DNA of 64,000 nt from Tetrahymena elliotti 4EA (lineage: Eukaryota; Ciliophora; Oligohymenophorea; Hymenostomatida; Tetrahymenidae): contig JH720297.1 of the NCBI GenBank assembly GCA_000231825.2, forward strand, positions 1,109,543 through 1,173,542. The letters run 5' to 3'. The translations under genes were made by a program, and so were the position numbers. The notes beneath the pieces were generated by a model that searched no databases, was not told the DNA's origin, and worked only from the letters and a program-made list of their open reading frames with translations. Shown here in pieces: positions 12,701-26,984 of this stretch (positions are counted from its first letter, which is position 1; each line of letters starts with the position of its first letter).

Positions 12701-14602
12701 TTTTACTAACTTGTTTAATCTAAATGAAAAATTGCATACTATAATAGGGGTCATGTTATTTTGAAATTAAATTAATTTTATTTATTTGATTTTTTTTATT
12801 TGTAATTTAGTAAAGAAATAAATCTTATTTTATCAAAATACATCTCCAATTTATTGTTTTATATTTAATTTTAAATAAATGAATCATTAAAATAATGTGT
12901 GAAATATTTTTTATTATGATAAAATCAATTTAATAAAATTAAAAAATATTAAAATAAAATTTTCAAAAATATGTTTCTGTGATGTAAATAAAGTTATCGC
13001 TGATTGTAATTATATTCCTTTTAATTTATTCTGTCAAATTTTATTAAACTTAATTAATATTTTAAAGTATTATTCCTATTAAATTTTTAGCAAATTTGAT
13101 CCAAAAAACACACTAAAAAAAAGGTTATTAAAATATAAAGAGATAATGTAAAAATTAAACATTTAGATTGATTTTTATGCTAGTTTAGTTCATGTTAAGT
13201 ATTATTTTTTTACTAAATTTCTACAAAATTTTATTATTTTTAGAGATAATTATGATAGCAAAATAAAATAAAAAAAGAAAATATTTCTTTTTTTAAAAGA
13301 CATTCTATTACATTTTCTCTTTAATTAATTTATTCAAATATTTTATTATTTTAATAACTTATTCTTATTTTTTTAATAATAAAATATTGTAAATTATATC
13401 TTTTGTTTTTACTATTTGAAAAAATAATTATTGAATAAAAGTTTTAATATATTTATGAAAAGAAGACAAATTATCTAATTATTTAAATTGATATTGATTT
13501 AACAGAGTAATTTTATCTTACCAAATTTTAAATTATTTTTTAATAATTAAAGAAATACAATTATTTAAATATTAGAAAATAGTAGAATCATCATAGAATA
13601 AATTGTTGAGTACATTTATTTTCTGACAAAAAAAAACAACAAAAAGCAATCAAAACAAAATCAAGGAATCCTCTTTTCATTATTTTGCAAATTTACCAAT
13701 TATACTGATTTCCTTTATTTTTAGAATAAAGAAGCAAAAAAATTAAATTGAAATAGCTTAAATAGATGAATATTTCTTCTTTTTATAAATCTAAAACAAT
13801 GAAGATAGTTCTTATTAAAAATCTTTATTATGTGGTATTATTTTATTATCTTAAGAATTGGAATATATTTGAAACTTTAATTTGGCTATTTTTAGATATG
13901 AAATAAAAGAAATGTTAATTATTTGATGTTATACAAAATAGCTATTTTTTAGAAATGTAAAACCTGGTAATTTCTATTTGGTAAAATAAAATACAAAGAG
14001 AGATTTCTCTGAAATAGACATGTATATTTATTGATTACTTCTTTTATTTATATGCTTAAAATCTCCTTTCAATAAGAATTGTTAATTGATGGAATGATGT
14101 TGTCTAATTTTTAATTAACATTTTTACTGATTTTCATTTAATTTAAAAATTATTTCCTTTTAAAATCTTATCAGAATTAATGATTAGAGAAAATCTATGC
14201 ATAGAGAGAATTATCTAGAAAATGGTATTTTTTCCAATTTATCACTTATTTATTTTGAATATTACTATTAATATAGACACACTAAACAAGAAAGAAAATT
14301 TTTCACTGTTTACTTTAATACTTTTATCAGATAATTATTCTTACATTCAAACAATCTTCTTAACTTAATGAATATGAAAGAGTTATTAAATTGATTTTGG
14401 AAAAGTTTCTTTTATTTGAATGAAGCTTTTTAATTAATTATCTCAAAAAAGCTCTATATTTTCTCTGATTTTAGCTAGCTCATTAATAAAAGTAATTGAA
14501 TAATTTATATTTGAGGAAGCAGCAAATAGAAATTTGATTATAATATTTTAAAAATAAACAAAATTAATAATCAAAAACATTTGAAAATAAAACTCAAATA
14601 AA
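9787..14602. other. Long intergenic region between members 2 and 3
   Basis: 4.8 kb of AT-rich DNA without a convincing gene. A stretch at about 12260-12730 can be read open in two different frames with TAA/TAG as sense, but neither frame clearly wins and no paralogue confirms it. About 11850-11990 repeats the flank block of 7060-7210, and about 13960-14600 resembles 8570-9150. Confidence 0.45.
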
Positions 14603-15235
14603 ATGAACCAAAACTTAGTTAAATAAGAAACATAATTTTTCTTTTAAATGTTAGATTGTGGTTATGATGCTGCTTCTTTTAAGCATGAAAATAATTATTC
14701 ATTTTATATTGAGAATTAAGACTAAAATATGAATACTCAAACAAAGTAAACAGAAAAAGAAGATAGAAACAAAAAAATTTTTGAAGAAAATGATAATAAC
14801 AATCAAATATAAAAAGGACAAACTAATAATCATGAAGGTGCTGATAAAGACGGTAGCTAGTATATATTTAAATCTAATAACCTGATAAAAAATATCCTCA
14901 AACATTTTTACAAATTCTTAACAAATAAAGAAAATGTATAAATTGTATCGGAATTTATTATTGAAAAACCTGCTCCGTATTCAGTTAAACTTATCAAGAA
15001 ATACTTCGAAAGAGTTAATTATAACAATTATTCCCTTATCAAAATAATAAAACATTCAAATTATGGTAAGGGTTTTGAATATTTCTTAACTTTTGAAGCT
15101 GCAAATGAAATACTTTAGAGCAAGATCAAGAATATATAAGAACATATTGATTGTATATCGTACCTAAAAGAGTGCTGTGTTAATCCTGAACAAATCAGTG
15201 AAATCAATTTTTATAAAAAGACCAAATTTCTCTGA
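14603..15235 (+). CDS. YGKGFEYFLTF-family protein, member 3
   Basis: An intronless frame of 210 residues, ATG at 14603, TGA at 15233. It starts MNQNLVKQE, close to member 2, and has a 95-residue acidic, Asn/Gln-rich leader ending in DGSQYIFKSNN. The conserved domain begins at NNLIKNILKHFYKFLT and contains EKPAPYSVKLIKKYFERV, IIKHSNYGKGFEYFLT, IQEHIDCISYLKECC and EINFYKK. It is the closest relative of member 2, and the DNA upstream of both genes is also related, so the gene and its leader duplicated as a unit. The product is predicted soluble and its function is unknown. Confidence 0.85.
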
Positions 15236-18008
15236 ATTTAAGACTTAACCTTCTCCCTTTGCTAAAAAATAAATATAATATAAAACAAACATTTTTAAAT
15301 TAATTTTTTCTTTTTAAAAATTTTTTATTTTATATATTGGAACATATTTTGTTTTAAAGCCTTTAATTCTAAAAAAATAATATTATTGAGTTTAAAAACT
15401 TTAAATTTCTTATTCGCTGCTCTAATTTAAATATATTCAAATAGAATATGAAAAAAAAACTATGATTGATATATATTGTTTTTTCATACAAAAATGAATA
15501 CAGTAAACTTTTTTACTATTATAATTGTAAATTTAAATTATTTTGAATAGTATAATTAAGAAACAAATGTTTATTCTTTTTTTGAATTCTTAACATCACT
15601 AATATTTGACATTTAAATTATAAAATGTTTATAAAATAAAATCAGTTTTTTATTTATCTACTTCCAATACTTCTAAGAATTTAGAATCTCATTCTAAAAA
15701 CTTCTAGATTAAAACAAAAAAATATTGATCAACTAATACAATGATTGGTCTGTTTTTTAATTTAGAAAGAATAGTATTTTTTGTCAATTTAAATAATCTT
15801 ACATTTCTTTGAGTAATTTAACTTTGAAAATTAATTTTTAGGATATATTAAATTCTTATGCGTTAACAAAAATTGATTATATATGAAGTAATCTAATACC
15901 AAAAATTGATTTTTACATAATTAAAATAAGAATTAAAAACTCAAATAAAAAACATTATGGTGTATTTTTTAATGAAAATTTTGAAATAATTGTTGAAAAT
16001 ACTAAATTCTTGAAGAAATAACTTTTCAAAATCAGACCAAAGTGCTTACTTTAAGTTAAATAATTATTTTATATAAAAAATGTATAAAATAATATTAATA
16101 ATAATGACAAATTAATCTGCAACCTTTAAAAACAACTATTTATTTTCTCAGAATTTGAAAAATTTCTTGCAATGCTTATTTACCTTAAATTAACTGGAAA
16201 CTTATTGTATGGATTTAAATAAAAAGCTGAAAAATTTGTTTACTTTAATTTTATTTGCTATAGGTCTTCAGAAATCATATTATTTCTACAACAATTATTG
16301 AGAAATACATTTTATTGTTGATAATAAAATATTTTAATTAAAGTATATTCTTCTTTATGACATTATGCTCTTTAAAAATCTTAAACAGAATAATGTATAT
16401 AAATATGCTTTTATTACTAATGCTTATATTTAATAGATAGGCCTCTTTTCCTCCAAAGCTTAATATAAATATGCAATTAATTTATCTTTCAATGATCATT
16501 TACTATTTAACTTTAATAAAGCTTAGAATTGGTAAATGAAATAATAAATGCTGGTATTTATTTAAAAAGTTTATTTTTTAATCAATCAATCAATCAATTA
16601 TCACTTCATTCTCTTTTTAATTTATTGTTTTTTACCATCTGATTTAAATCCAAAATAACAATCAAAAATTGTTTAATTTAAAAAGATATTGGGTGAATAG
16701 CTTCTGTAAAATTTGAGATCAGTCTAATTTTATTATAAACAATCAATAATTCGTATAAAAAGCTTAATTTGCTTCTTTATATGAGCTTTGTAGAATTTTT
16801 TTAAATGGACCTTGAAAATGAACTACTTAACTTATCAACAGAAATTCAAAACCAAATTTCAAGTTGATAAGTATTTGCTTCTATTTTCTTTTTATTTTGT
16901 TCAACATTTTAAATTATTCTTATTCAACCTAAAAACTTCTAAATATTATTGTAGATTTCTCAAAAAAAGCTAATTCCATATTCTTACTAGTATATTTGCT
17001 AAAAAAGTAAAAACATTTTATTGATTATTACTATAACTGTTGTTCTTCTATCAAAACATAAAGTTAAATTTACTAATATTTAGTTTGATTGCTTTAAATT
17101 CAAACTAAAAATAATAAAAAAACACATTTTTCAATAAGCAAAGGTCCTTTAAATTTTTTCTAAGTGAATTTTTAATGATCAAATGATGAAAAATATTTTT
17201 CTGGTACAAATTATTTTAAAGGAAGATAAAAATTACACTCTTCTTTTTAATTTATATGTAATTGTGATGTACTTTTATTCATTTTTATTTGTTAAGTTGA
17301 CTTTTTGTATCATATTTGGTTTATGATATTAATCCTATTAGATAACTTTCTGTTTGAGTGAGATACAGTTATTTTTAGAATTTTTAAAAATATAAATATT
17401 TTAAGCAACATAGCGCATGCAAACATCTAACTAAAAATTTTTTCTGATTCGAAATTTTATTTTATTAAATGATATGCTTCATCTTACATATTCTTATTTA
17501 GTAAAAATAATTGAAGTTAAGAAAAGTAAATGTTATAAAAAAAAAAGATTTCTTTATTGCAAGTTACTTTATAAAATTTATATTATAAAAAATAGCAAAT
17601 AAATTTTATTAACTTAATAAACTCAAATTATTATATTAATTAATAAATAAAACATTCTAAAAAATTAATTGAAAAGATAAACCAATCGGTAGTTAAGCGC
17701 ATCAAAAGTAATAACTCCCTTGTTAGAAATCTTAGAGAAAAGATAAAGTAAGATTTTTTTAACATATAAAAGAAATAAAAATGAAATGATTACTTAAATT
17801 ACTTTAATCAATTGGATGATACATTCAAATAATATTTTCATAAACCAATTCTAAAAAATTCGGATTGCTTAACCTTTTTAACAAGCATTTAAATACACCT
17901 CAAAAGCTTCCAAAATTATCAATAATTAAAGAGATTATATTAATTTTTGTTTATTATTCTTTTTTTTAAAAATAATTATTTATAAATTGATTTTAAAAAA
18001 TAAATAGA
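15236..18008. other. Intergenic between members 3 and 4
   Basis: AT-rich with no supported gene. It contains a short AATC tetranucleotide run at 16579-16598 and, at about 17640-17900, a block shared with 27045-27340 immediately upstream of the related gene at 27455. Confidence 0.5.
17640..17900. repeat. Upstream block shared by members 4 and 8, copy 1
   Basis: About 260 bp upstream of member 4 align with 27045-27340 upstream of member 8. On the minus strand a peptide KILL...VITFD.L.YRL.Y can be read in both copies, with some synonymous codon differences (CTT/TTA, CGA/AGA), but a one-base length change shifts the frame just before it. It may be an eroded antisense coding segment or a conserved promoter region. 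Confidence 0.5.
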
Positions 18009-18557
18009 ATGATTGAAAGTGAGCTGCAAATAACATAAGAAAATCTATTTGATCATTTTAATAACTAAATTAATATTAGAAATGAAAACATAACAAAATA
18101 ATAAAAAGAAATTAATTTAGTAGAAACTATTTAATTTTAGTAGTAATCTTTAGGAGGAAATGACTAAGAATCAACTAATTTAAAAAACATAAGACTTATC
18201 AGCAATAATAACATTGTTAAAAACTTAATCAAACAATTCTTTAATTATCTTTTGAAGAAGCAAAACTAAACCCTTGTTTAGGAATTCATTTTTCGTAAAC
18301 CTTATCCATACTGCTAAAAATTAATAAAAAAATATTTCAAATAAATGACATATAACAATTAAAGTTTGGTAAAGTTAATCAAACACTAGTAATATGGCAA
18401 AGGGCTAGAATACTTTTTAACATTTGATGCAGTAGATAAACTCTTAATAAGTAAAGTTTAAAATTTAGATGAGCATCTTAGAATGATATTTTTGTTAAAG
18501 AAATATTGCGCAAATTAAGATCTATTAGACTACATTAACTTTTACAAAAAGAAATGA
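18009..18557 (+). CDS. YGKGFEYFLTF-family protein, member 4 (KPYPYCQ subfamily)
   Basis: An intronless frame of 182 residues, ATG at 18009, TGA at 18555. It is a divergent subfamily: the leader is shorter (about 70 residues, MIESELQITQENLFDHFNN) and the domain reads NNNIVKNLIKQFFNYLLKKQ, FIFRKPYPYCQKLIKKYFK, SLVKLIKHQQYGKGLEYFLT, FDAVDKLLISKVQNLDEHL, and ends INFYKKK. The central GKG-EYFLTF core, the paired Lys of LIKKYF and the terminal NFYKK are kept, marking them as the most constrained parts of the family. The ECC cysteine pair becomes KYC. The closest paralogue is member 8 at 27455, with which both flanks are also shared. Function unknown. Confidence 0.83.
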
Positions 18558-20762
18558 AAATGAAATGTTTTGAAGAAAAAAAACAAATTTTTTTAAATTA
18601 GTAAATAAAACTGAATTTTTTAAGAATTTAAAAATGGGTAATAATAAAACCTGAATTATTTATTCTTCTATCTACTCCATTTCCTTTGTATTTTATATAT
18701 AACTAAAAGCATAGTAAAATATTAGAAATAACTTCTCTTTAATATTAATTATAAAAAATACTGTTTTGCAATTTAAAATACAAGATGAATTTCTTATTAC
18801 CGTCTGAAATTAACAAACATTTCAATAAATTTTTATTTCTACTTTGGATATTTGATAAAGTAGTTAATTAAAAATATAAACTAAGAAGACAAAAAATTTG
18901 ATTTAATTTTAATTAATAGTAGTAAAAAAAAATTAGGTATAAACTATTTACAAATGGTTGTCAAAAACTTAAAAATATTTTTTCTTTTCAAGAGAATAAG
19001 TGTATAGAGAGAGCTCAAAAAATAATTTTTTTGAATAGCTTTAAGATAATAACTAACTATTTCTATTTTAAATTATCAAGCAGAAAAAAGAAAGAAATTA
19101 AAATAGGCTTATTTATATCTGAATTTCTTGAAAAATTTAGATAAAAGTGGAGGTTTATTTTCATCAAAGCATTTATAGTTAAGATAAAATAGTTTTTCTT
19201 TAATAATAATTTAGCCTTTATCAAACTTAATACTTTGCTAAAGTTTGTTTTTGTAAAATAAACTTAAAACATATACATACCATTAAAAATAAATTTTGAA
19301 AAGTAACTCTTTTTTCTAAAGAAGATCGATAAAAAAAGAGGAAAATAAGTATAAAATATTTTAAAACCTTAAAAAGCGACTTATTGTATTTATTACTTGA
19401 CTTGTTTCATGATTTACCAGATATCAATGCTTTAAAGAAATGAAGTACTTCATATATATTTTTCTAATAATTTGAATTTAATAAAATATTAATTAGCAAT
19501 TTAATTTGTCTTTTTAAAAATTTCGGTTTTCCACAAATTAAATCATAAAAATATTTAGTTATTTTTTTGTATTTATTTCATAAAATATTTTTTAAATTAA
19601 TTTGGTCATTTATTAAATGTTAATATTGAAATTTAAAATGATAATACAAATTTTTAGAAAAAAAGTGAGTCCCATCGCTACTTTAATTAACAAGTTAACA
19701 AATAATTAACTGAGCTATCAATTACTATATTTAATTAGGTAAAAAAGCCAGCCACTTACTAAATGATAATTGAATTACTTAAGATTTTAAAATGCTAATT
19801 TTAATATATACATTCTAAACAAAATAATTTTTGTTCTTTTATTTTAATGATTATTTAAATTATATATTTATATCACTAGATAAAACAAACTAATATTTTT
19901 TGTATTTAATAAGTTACTTTGTTAATTGGCTAAATGATAATTTAGATGGGTTTATTTTAAATAGAAAAATACATCAAATTAACTAAATATTTTTCACATT
20001 TTAAAAAATACTTGAATGTATTATCTAAATAAAAAGCAATGAAAAATAAGAATTTTATTTTTTCTTAATATTTATAATAACAGTTTAAGTTTTAGTGAAA
20101 AAAGGAGCAAGCAAGCTGTTTGAATTTTAAAGCAAGTTCTAAAATTAAATTGATCAGCACTTACTTGTAAATTCTGTTTTTTTACATTAAATTGATACAA
20201 AAAATTAGCAATACATAGACTACATAGACTTAATTAATAGTTTACTGAGTGAATTAATAATTTTTTTAGATTAAAGCTATTCTAATCCTATTTTTGTATA
20301 ATTTATTACAATAATAATTAATAAATATTTTTCACTTTAATTTTGAAAAACATTATGAATGCTTAATCTTAAGATTAGAAGATTTTAACAAATATTTTTA
20401 AATTGATAAAAAAATTTATGTATATCAAAATTTCTTTAATTGATGGTTTGCTTTGATTGACAAACAAATTTCATTTTTAGACTCAAACCAGCTAGCTTTT
20501 CTATATAAAAAATAAATTAATCAATTCTAACTAATTATACATAGTAATTAAAGACAAAGTGATTAGATTGGTTCATTAACAATCTATGTAGGTTAAGGAA
20601 AATTTTGATCTTTCATGGAGGTAATTTATTTACATTATTAAAATTCTATTTATAATTTGTGCATTAGACTTTTTTCATTCATTATTTGTGAAATTAATAA
20701 TTATAAAAACAAATAAATAATATTCATTCTTGTCAAAAAATAAATAAATTTGTTAACCAGTG
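18558..20762. other. Intergenic between members 4 and 5
   Basis: AT-rich, no supported gene. About 18950-19700 resembles the DNA after member 8 (about 28540-29600), including a stretch with CTTGA[CT]TTGTTTCA[AT]GATTTA. About 20100-20760 resembles 23700-24370, upstream of the broken member 6. Confidence 0.45.
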
Positions 20763-21410
20763 ATGGAACTAAACAAAGTTTATACTCTCAAGACTCATAC
20801 ATTTTTAAAAATTCTAGGTTATGATGGCTACAATTCTATTATAAATGAAGAAGATAATAATATATGTTATGATCAAAAATAAGATATATAATAAAAATTT
20901 TAAAGAAAGTAAACACAATTGCGTATATAAAAATTAAATATGGTAGATCCTATTGATGATTTTAAAATTGATAAAAAATTGTTTTAAATTTATGAAGAAA
21001 GTTATGAAAATCAAGATGAAAGTAAATAATTTACTCTTAGAACAAATAACCTCATTAAAAACATTCTAAAGCAGTATTATAAATTTCTAACAAAAAAAGA
21101 AAATGTTTAAATTGTCTCTGAGTTTATTATTGAAAAACCTGCACCATATTCAGTCAAACTTATCAAGAAGTACTTTGAAAGAGTTAATTATAACAACTTT
21201 TGTCTAGTCAAAATAATAAAGCATCCTAATTATGGTAAGGGCTTTGAATACTTCTTAACTTTTGAAGCTGTTAGTGAATTGTATTAGAGCAAAGTAAAGA
21301 ATATTTAGGAACATATTAATTACATATCATACTTAAAAGAATGTTGCGTTAATCATGAGCAAATCAATGAAATTAATTTTTATAAAAAAAATAAATCCAT
21401 CTAAATTTGA
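20763..21410 (+). CDS. YGKGFEYFLTF-family protein, member 5
   Basis: An intronless frame of 215 residues, the longest intact member; ATG at 20763, TGA at 21408. The N-terminal 100 residues start MELNKVYTLKTH and are acidic in their second half (DPIDDFKIDKK, YEESYENQDES). The conserved domain follows: NNLIKNILKQYYKFLT, SEFIIEKPAPYSVKLIKKYF, RVNYNNFCLVKIIKHPNYGK, GFEYFLTFEAVSELYQSKVK, YLKECCVNHEQINEINFYKK. It belongs with members 1-3. A 2-kb unit containing this gene and both flanks is repeated at about 23700-25350, where the gene copy is broken. Function unknown. Confidence 0.86.
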
Positions 21411-24368
21411 AGATTCGACCTTTCTATTGCTTTAAAAATGCATCAACCTTCTAATTAAATCAACTTTTATATCTAAGTTTTAAATAAAAAAATAAAAAAT
21501 AATTATCATTGTTATATTGTCAAATTTATGTTAAATGTGTAACTAAATTTAGATTGATATTAAAAAATAAAATGTTATTCCAATTTAATTAAGTTATCTA
21601 ATACTCTAAAAATAATTTTAATGAAACAATAATTTTACATCCCTAAAAACCCTTTCTTGAAATAAGTTTTTTCATTTAATTATTCAATTGCATAAAAAAA
21701 ACAATTTATTTTACTTTTAAAAAATTCAAAAAAACAAAATAAATTTCATCGCTTATTTATTACCAAATGTTATTTGTTTTGTTTTGCTATTAATTAAATG
21801 TAAAGTTACAATTAATTGGATATAGTTCAAAGCTTTTGTTACAAAAAATCAAAACTTTTAACTTGATTTGATCTTTAATTATATTTTCATCTTACAAAAA
21901 TAACTAGTCTCAGATTACAATAGTTTATTTAATCAATTTGTTTTCGATTGACAAATAGAAAAAAAACAAATTTCATCATCAATTAATTATCTAATGTTTT
22001 TTGTTTTGATTTGCTATTATTTTAAAATAAGATTACAATTATTTCAATATATATTAAAATGTTACATCTCTTATCTTGTGTGATTATATATCAATATTGT
22101 TACTTTATTTTATCTTAATTATTTTTTTTCATACAAAAATAACTAATCGCAGATTCCAAAATATTGAATCAATTTATTTTAGTAAGCTGATTTTCTATTT
22201 CACTTTTTTTAATCTTTATTTGTTAAAATCTTTACATTAATAATAAAAATAAACAGATTCTTACAATCATCCAAAAAGAGGCGACATATTTTGAATTAAA
22301 TAACAAAAACCAAACAAAATCATTCATTAATTAAATCAATTAAAAAGTAAATAAATCATAATAGTTCTTTCAGTTTTTAACATATAAAAAAGCAAAATAA
22401 TTTTTTGATTTTATGAATTAATTCCAAATTCAGTTTATTTGAATCTCAAAATTTTTAATGATATAGGTTGTTCTGTAATATTCAAAACCAAATCTATTGG
22501 TATGATTATGTTAATCAGACTCATTTAAAAAATTTAAGCTGAACCAAATTTTCAAAAAGACTTATTGTAAAATTGAACATCTCAGTTCCAGTGATAACAA
22601 ATAGAAAATAATTAATTCAATATTTTGAGGAAAATAAATTAATTTTTTTACGTTAAAAGAAAATTTAATAAAATTAATAAAAAAAATTAATTTTGTTTAA
22701 AATAATTCTTATGAAAATGAATAATCTATATTTAGATTTCTTCTTTCATGTCAATTAATAAAAATAAAATACATCATTTATGGGAATATTAATGCTTTTT
22801 TCAGAAATTTTACAAATTACTTCAAATAAAATAAAATATTAGATAATCCAAATTTTTAAAATCTTTTCTATTTGTTTTTATTTAGTCTACAAACAACATT
22901 ATCATCTCGTTTTTTCATGATCGTTGTTAATCAAGAAAATAATATGGGAGCTTTCTTTAAACACATTTAATAATAAAAAGAAAATATTATTAATTTAATA
23001 GTATTGAATAAAAATTTCTGCTTATTAGATAAATATATTTATTAAAATATTTTGGAAAAATACTCAATAATTGTTTTATTTTTAAACTTATTTGAGCTTC
23101 TGGTTATTTTAAATTTGTATACAAGCATACAAATGATTAAAATGGTTTATTTATACCTCAATTTTAATAAAAATATAGATTAAAGAGTAGGAAATTTTTG
23201 TCAAAATATTTATAATTAAAATAAAGTAGTTTTTTTTAATAATAAACAAGTCTTTTTCAATCTGAGCTATTTATATAGTTTTTGTAATTAATAACATAGA
23301 GGTTTCATTTAAAAATAAAAATTTAAAAAAGAAATTATTTTTTTCAATTAGATAAAATAAACACTAAATTCCACTTATTAAAATATTTTTTAAACCTCAA
23401 AAATTTATTTATTTATTATTTATCACTTTAAATAGCTAATAAAGCTATTAATTTTACTTTAATTTGCTAAAAAGCAAATAACTAACAAACCTAAGAGTAA
23501 GAGTCTGATTTCAAATGTTAATAATTTTACTAAAAATAGGTTACTTTATTTTTTAATTAATTCACTGGAGCTTATAAAAAGAAAAATCCATAAAACTAAA
23601 TATAAATATTTTTCACATAGAAAAAATAATAAAGAAAAAGATAATCTATTTTTATAATATTGTAAAACTTTAAGTTTTGATAAAGAAGCTGAAAGATTTC
23701 AGCTTTAATTACAAAAACAAATAATACCTCTAAAATTAAATTTGTAGAAACTTATAAATTCTGTTTGTTTACATTAAATTGTTCAAAAAAAAAAAAGAAT
23801 AGCTTACATTTTAATTAATAACTTTGTTAGATTACAAGTCTATTATGGATTCTTATCTCTAACATATTACAAATATAATTACCAAATATTTTTAGTAATG
23901 AATTTTCAAAAGCATGACATTCTGTATAACCATAAGCTTGATATATTTCTCCAAACAATTTTAAATTATTAAAAAATGTATTTCCAATAAATTTTCATAA
24001 ATTGATGAATTGCCTTGATTTTTTTAAAATTTAATATTTAAATTCAAACCAGCTTTTTAATAAAAAAAGTAAATTAATACATTCTAAGTATGCATAATAC
24101 TTGAAGGTGAAGTTATTAGGTTAAAATATAATGCATATTGGAGAGTTAATTATGGAACAAATATTTCTTTATGGATTCATTAAAAACTTTTTTTTTGAAA
24201 AAATTTTGATCTTTCAAGTTGATAATTTATTTCCTTTATATGAATTCAAATTCATTCATTAATTGCACTTTAGAATTTTCTCATTCTCTATTTATGAAAT
24301 AAAAATTATAAAAGTAAATAAATAATTTACCTTCTTCCTAAAAAAATAAACAAAATTGTTTAGCCTTA
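21411..24368. other. Intergenic with internal repeats after member 5
   Basis: AT-rich, no supported gene. Two related stretches of about 120 bp at about 21730-21830 and 21960-22075 (both around TTTGCTATTA followed by a TTACAATTA-like run) have a third relative at about 24960-25085. This indicates local tandem duplication plus the larger duplication of the member 5 region. Confidence 0.45.
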
Positions 24369-24820
24369 ATGGAAAAAAATAAAGTTTTTATCCTCAAGAA
24401 TCACTCTTATATTTTTTTAATTTTTTTAGTTATGATGATTGCAGTCCATAAAAAAATAAAATGAATAATAACAAATTTAAAGAAAGTAAACACAGTAAGA
24501 GATTTAAAAATTAAACATGGTAGATCATTTTAAAATTGATAAGAAATTATTTTTAATTTATGAAGATAATTTTGAACTTGAAGAAAAAAGCAAATAATAG
24601 CAAAATCATGAAAAACATTCAATAATACTACATTAACAAGAAAACATTATGTTTAAATTATTTCTGAGTTTTTATTTGAAAAATATGAGCTATATTAGAG
24701 TAAAGTGAAGAATGTTTAGGAGCAATTCATTACATATCACACTTAAAAAAAATATTGTGTCAATTATGAGCAAATCAACTAAATTAATTTTTATAAAGAA
24801 AAAAATCCCTCTAAATTTGA
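24369..24820 (+). pseudogene. Broken YGKGFEYFLTF-family copy (member 6)
   Basis: A decayed duplicate of the gene at 20763. The start (ATG at 24369), the AAAGTTT..ATCCTCAAGA stretch, the AAAGAAAGTAAACACA and ATGGTAGATC stretches and the C-terminal end (AAATCAACTAAATTAATTTTTATAAAG) can all be followed, but early length changes put a TGA in frame, and the centre of the domain from EKPAPYS to GFEYFLT is deleted: the sequence jumps from the SEFLFEKY-like stretch to the YQSKVKN-like one. It cannot encode the family domain. Confidence 0.75.
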
Positions 24821-25899
24821 AGATTCAAACTTAATTTTGCTTTAATGATGCAAGATTGATATTAGAAAATAAAATCTTCATTTTCAGATCTACTTAAATT
24901 ATCTAATACTCAAAAATAATTTCAGCATTCTATTAACTTTAAATACCTAAAAATTTGTTTAAAATACAAAAAATAAATTTAGTCATTTATTTATTAATAA
25001 TCTTCTATTTTTTATTTTAATTTGCTATTATTTAAATGTAAGGTTACTAATAATTTGAACATAAATTAAAATGTTACATCTCACAACAGCTTTTTTTATT
25101 AAAAATCAATATTGTTAACCTCTATCATTTTTTTTCTTATAAAAATAACTAGTACTAGATTATAAAACATTTAATCAATTTATCTTCATAACATTTCTTC
25201 AATGTTTTGAATATTAAAAATCAAATGATTTTTTAATCTTATTAATTAATACCTTCAAATTTTAGATTTATAGGCATATTCTGCTATATTTAAAACCAAA
25301 ACTATTGTTATATATTCAGACTCATCATATTTAAAAATCTAGAAAAAATTATTTCTCTAACATTACCCAAAGATATAAAAGATGTTGCATATGTATATGG
25401 TTATGTAATTAAGCAGAAGGAGAGATAGATTTTGAATAAAAAAAAATTTTAAGTTTTTGTATGCTTTAATTTAGATTATTTTGAGAGCCTCAATCCCCCT
25501 CTAAAATTTAAGAAGAAAACTTTTAGAAGACAAAATCAAAATCAACTTTTCTATTAGGTATTCAAGTGTAAAAATAAATTTATCATATGGTTTGCTTTCA
25601 AAAAGCAATTAAAAAAAGTAATAGATACATAAATCTATCCATTATTCTGATTTAATTAATTTTTACAATCAAAAAAGGAGTAAAAAAATAAATTAAAATA
25701 GTTATTACTTTACATATTAGAATATTTTATTTTTTCATAAATCAAACAGAGTCATGCAATAGATAAAAAAGAGCGATTTATTTTATTTTATTTCATTTCA
25801 TTTTTTTATGGAATATATATTTTTAATTTTAATAGTGATATAATAAATCAAAAGAAGAAAATATGAAATAAAAGAAGTTATATTTTAATAGATGTCAAA

Positions 25900-26071
25900 A
25901 TAAACGAAATACTTTTTAACTTTTAAAGCTGTTTGCAAGTTATATTTGAGTAAAGTAAAGAATATTTTGAAACACATTGGTAGTTTATCATACCAAAAAG
26001 AGTGCTATGTTTAGTCGTGAACAAATTAACTAAATTAATTTTTATAAAAAAACAAATTCCTCTAAGCTTGA
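25900..26071 (+). pseudogene. 5'-truncated fragment of YGKGFEYFLTF-family (member 7)
   Basis: Only the last third of the domain is present. GAAATACTTTTTAACTTTTAAAGCTGT matches the EYFLTFEAV codons with one extra base, followed by stretches matching SKVKNI, EHI, KECC and the NEINFYKK end (ATTAATTTTTATAAAAAAAC). TGA codons interrupt it. No start or leader is recognisable upstream, so it is a remnant left by duplication or deletion. Confidence 0.7.
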
Positions 26072-26984
26072 TGACGACATAACCTATTCCCTTACCTGAA
26101 AATAAAAATAAATAAAAAACAATATAAATTAATAATTTGATATTTTTCTTGAAATTTCTTTTTGCCAATTTTATTTTGCAATTTAAATTTCTAATTTAAA
26201 ATAAGATTAAATAGGAATCAAAATGTGATATTCTTCTCATTACATTTCACAAGTATTTTATAATGGAGTGCTTAAATAGATTATGCCTCTTTAAGGTATT
26301 CATCTGTGTTAGTAGAAGAAAAAATGTATTATTCTGTATCTTAACATTTTTAAGATTTTATATTTAAATTATTTTGAGAGATAAATGTATTTTAATGATA
26401 AACTATGGAGCTTTTTTGAATAATTACTAAATAATGGTTAAAAATACTAAATTCCTTTAGAAATAACTTTTGAAAAATGAATCATTGAGTCAACTTTAAG
26501 TTAAATAATTGTTTCATTTCAGAAACATAAAAAATAATATTAATAATATTATTCTTGATCAATCTCAAATTTTATAAACCAAACCAATGAATTTTTGTAT
26601 GAAAATAAAAATTAGATCTTAATGCTAATTAAATTTAAAATAACTTCAGAGTTATTGTAAATAAATTTATTTGATTTGCTTTTGGTTTTAAAAAATCTTA
26701 TTGTTTTGACAGTTATTTTTATAAATTGAGGAAAAATATTCTTTTATTTATGAATTGTTAATTATTATAAATTATCTTGAAGAAAATATTTTCTGCTGAA
26801 AGGTACTTTACCTTTATATGCTTAGGAATGGCATATGTTTAAATGTTAGGTATGTTTCTTAAAACTCTTTATATTTAATTACCGTAAAACCTTGTTTACT
26901 CACAAGTCTTAAATTAAAAAATATTTTGAATTATTGAAGTTTCTCTGTATATGTATTCTATTTGTATGTAGCCTTTACTAAGGC

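Noticed and set aside
12260..12730. Possible gene fragment readable in two frames
   Set aside because: With TGA as the only stop, frames of 100 codons are expected by chance in this AT-rich DNA; the two frames compete and no paralogue supports either.
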